Assembly (NCBI RefSeq): GCF_010993955.1
Contig: NZ_WIXL01000005.1
Coordinates: 62,001-126,000, forward strand
Direction: 5' to 3'
DNA from: Oceanobacillus halotolerans
Lineage (GTDB): Bacteria; Bacillota; Bacilli; Bacillales; Amphibacillaceae
DNA length: 64,000 nt
Shown here: positions 63,429 to 64,000 of the stretch, in pieces
How positions within the stretch are numbered: the stretch's first letter is position 1
How the letters are laid out: each line of letters opens with the position of its first letter
Notes under the pieces: generated by a model
What the model was told of the DNA's origin: nothing
The model's input: the letters and a program-made list of their open reading frames with translations, nothing else
Database searches by the model: none
Made by a program: the position numbers and the translations under genes

Positions 63429-64000
63429 TTACGCCTCCATCATAATTAATTGTGGATCGTTCAATAAACGTTTGATTTGATTTAGGGCTAATTGTGCGGT
63501 AGCACCATCAACAATACGATGATCAAAGCTCAAGGATACAGCAAGTACTGGAGCAATGACAACTTCCCCATCACGGACTACTGGTTTTTCAGCGATACGA
63601 CCAATTCCTAAAATAATTGCTTCTGGATAATTGATAACAGGTGTAAACCACTGACCACCAGCAGATCCAATGTTCGTAATTGTATTGGATGCACCCTTCA
63701 TCTCTTCAGGTGCTAGTTTACCACTACGAGCCTTTTCTGCCAATTCATTTATCTCTTTGGAAATCGTAAAGATGGATTTACGATCAGCATTTTTCACAAC
63801 TGGAACAAGTAATCCTTTGTCAGTGTCCGCTGCAATACCAATGTTGTAGTAATGTTTATAAACAATTTCATCGGTATCATCGTCTACAGATGAATTAATG
63901 ATTGGGAACTGCTTAGATGCAGACACTAATGCTTTTACAACATACGGTAAATACGTTAATTTAATATCTTGTTCAGCTGCAACTGCTTTAAATTTCTTCC
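63429..64000 (-). CDS. pdhC: Dihydrolipoyl acetyltransferase (E2), C-terminal part
   Basis: Frame open to the right edge; about 190 C-terminal residues of the pyruvate dehydrogenase E2. Catalytic domain blocks [20 protein letters not shown] at the edge, [40 protein letters not shown] and the active-site [13 protein letters not shown]. The lipoyl and E1/E3-binding domains lie outside the window. Immediately followed by pdhD. Confidence 0.97.
   Translation of the reverse strand, partial: KKFKAVAAEQDIKLTYLPYVVKALVSASKQFPIINSSVDDDTDEIVYKHYYNIGIAADTDKGLLVPVVKNADRKSIFTISKEINELAEKARSGKLAPEEMKGASNTITNIGSAGGQWFTPVINYPEAIILGIGRIAEKPVVRDGEVVIAPVLAVSLSFDHRIVDGATAQLALNQIKRLLNDPQLIMMEA

Overview
The window reads as chromosomal DNA of a low-GC, endospore-forming Firmicute of the Bacillaceae, probably a halotolerant Oceanobacillus/Virgibacillus-like genus. 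The evidence is the sporulation genes (sigE, sigG, spoIIGA, spoVD, spoVE, ylbJ, gerR), meso-diaminopimelate-type MurE, BshC of bacillithiol synthesis, caa3 oxidase genes and a betaine/choline-type transporter. Gene order matches, in reverse, the Bacillus subtilis segment pdhD - yktCBA - ylaF..N - ftsW - pycA - ctaA..G - ylb genes - bshC - mraZ..murD-spoVE - divIB - ftsAZ - spoIIGA-sigE-sigG. The genus is an inference; gene identities come from recognising the proteins by eye.

Layout. 1-2.0 kb: sporulation sigma cluster (sigG partial, sigE, spoIIGA). 3.2-6.7 kb: division genes ftsZ, ftsA, divIB. 8.0-22.6 kb: the dcw cluster (spoVE, murD, mraY, murF, murE, spoVD, pbpB, ftsL, rsmH, mraZ) and bshC. 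murG, murB, ylxW/X and sbp are absent between spoVE and ftsA, where a 1-kb repeat island sits. 23-37 kb: ylb genes (ylbP, gerR, rpmF, ylbN, tmcAL, ylbL, ylbJ, coaD, rsmD, ylbG, ricF, ylbE, ylbD, ylbC). 37-46 kb: ytvI-like gene and the cytochrome caa3 module (ctaM-like, ctaG, ctaF, ctaE, ctaD, ctaC, ctaB; ctaA divergent). 46-51.6 kb: pycA, ftsW, ylaN. 51.7-52.3 kb: a decayed group II intron. 52.4-58.5 kb: small yla/ykt genes and a nitronate monooxygenase-like gene. 58.5-64 kb: an SR1-type dual-function RNA encoding the SR1P peptide, a lipoprotein deacetylase, a BCCT transporter, pdhD and the 3' end of pdhC.

Noncoding content is rich. A mosaic repeat family without credible coding capacity occupies most long intergenic gaps (about 2.2-3.0, 6.9-8.0, 22.8-23.2, 32.7, 34.6-35.2, 37.0, 54.3-54.6 and 61.7-61.9 kb), plus a 113-bp palindromic minimal form at 26.5 kb. 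Several copies lie where synteny with B. subtilis is broken. A second, two-hairpin repeat occurs at 9.2 and 58.9 kb. Two small RNAs are supported by promoter, structure and terminator: a CsfG-like forespore RNA between ylbG and rsmD with a textbook sigma-G promoter, and SR1 with CcpN-like operators. The sigG leader can fold so that its ribosome-binding site is hidden only in read-through mRNA.

The genes cover coupled cell-wall synthesis and septation, the sporulation sigma cascade, aerobic respiration with heme A synthesis, and pyruvate metabolism (PDH, pyruvate carboxylase, SR1/SR1P). I found no CRISPR array, tRNA, rRNA, prophage or defence island.
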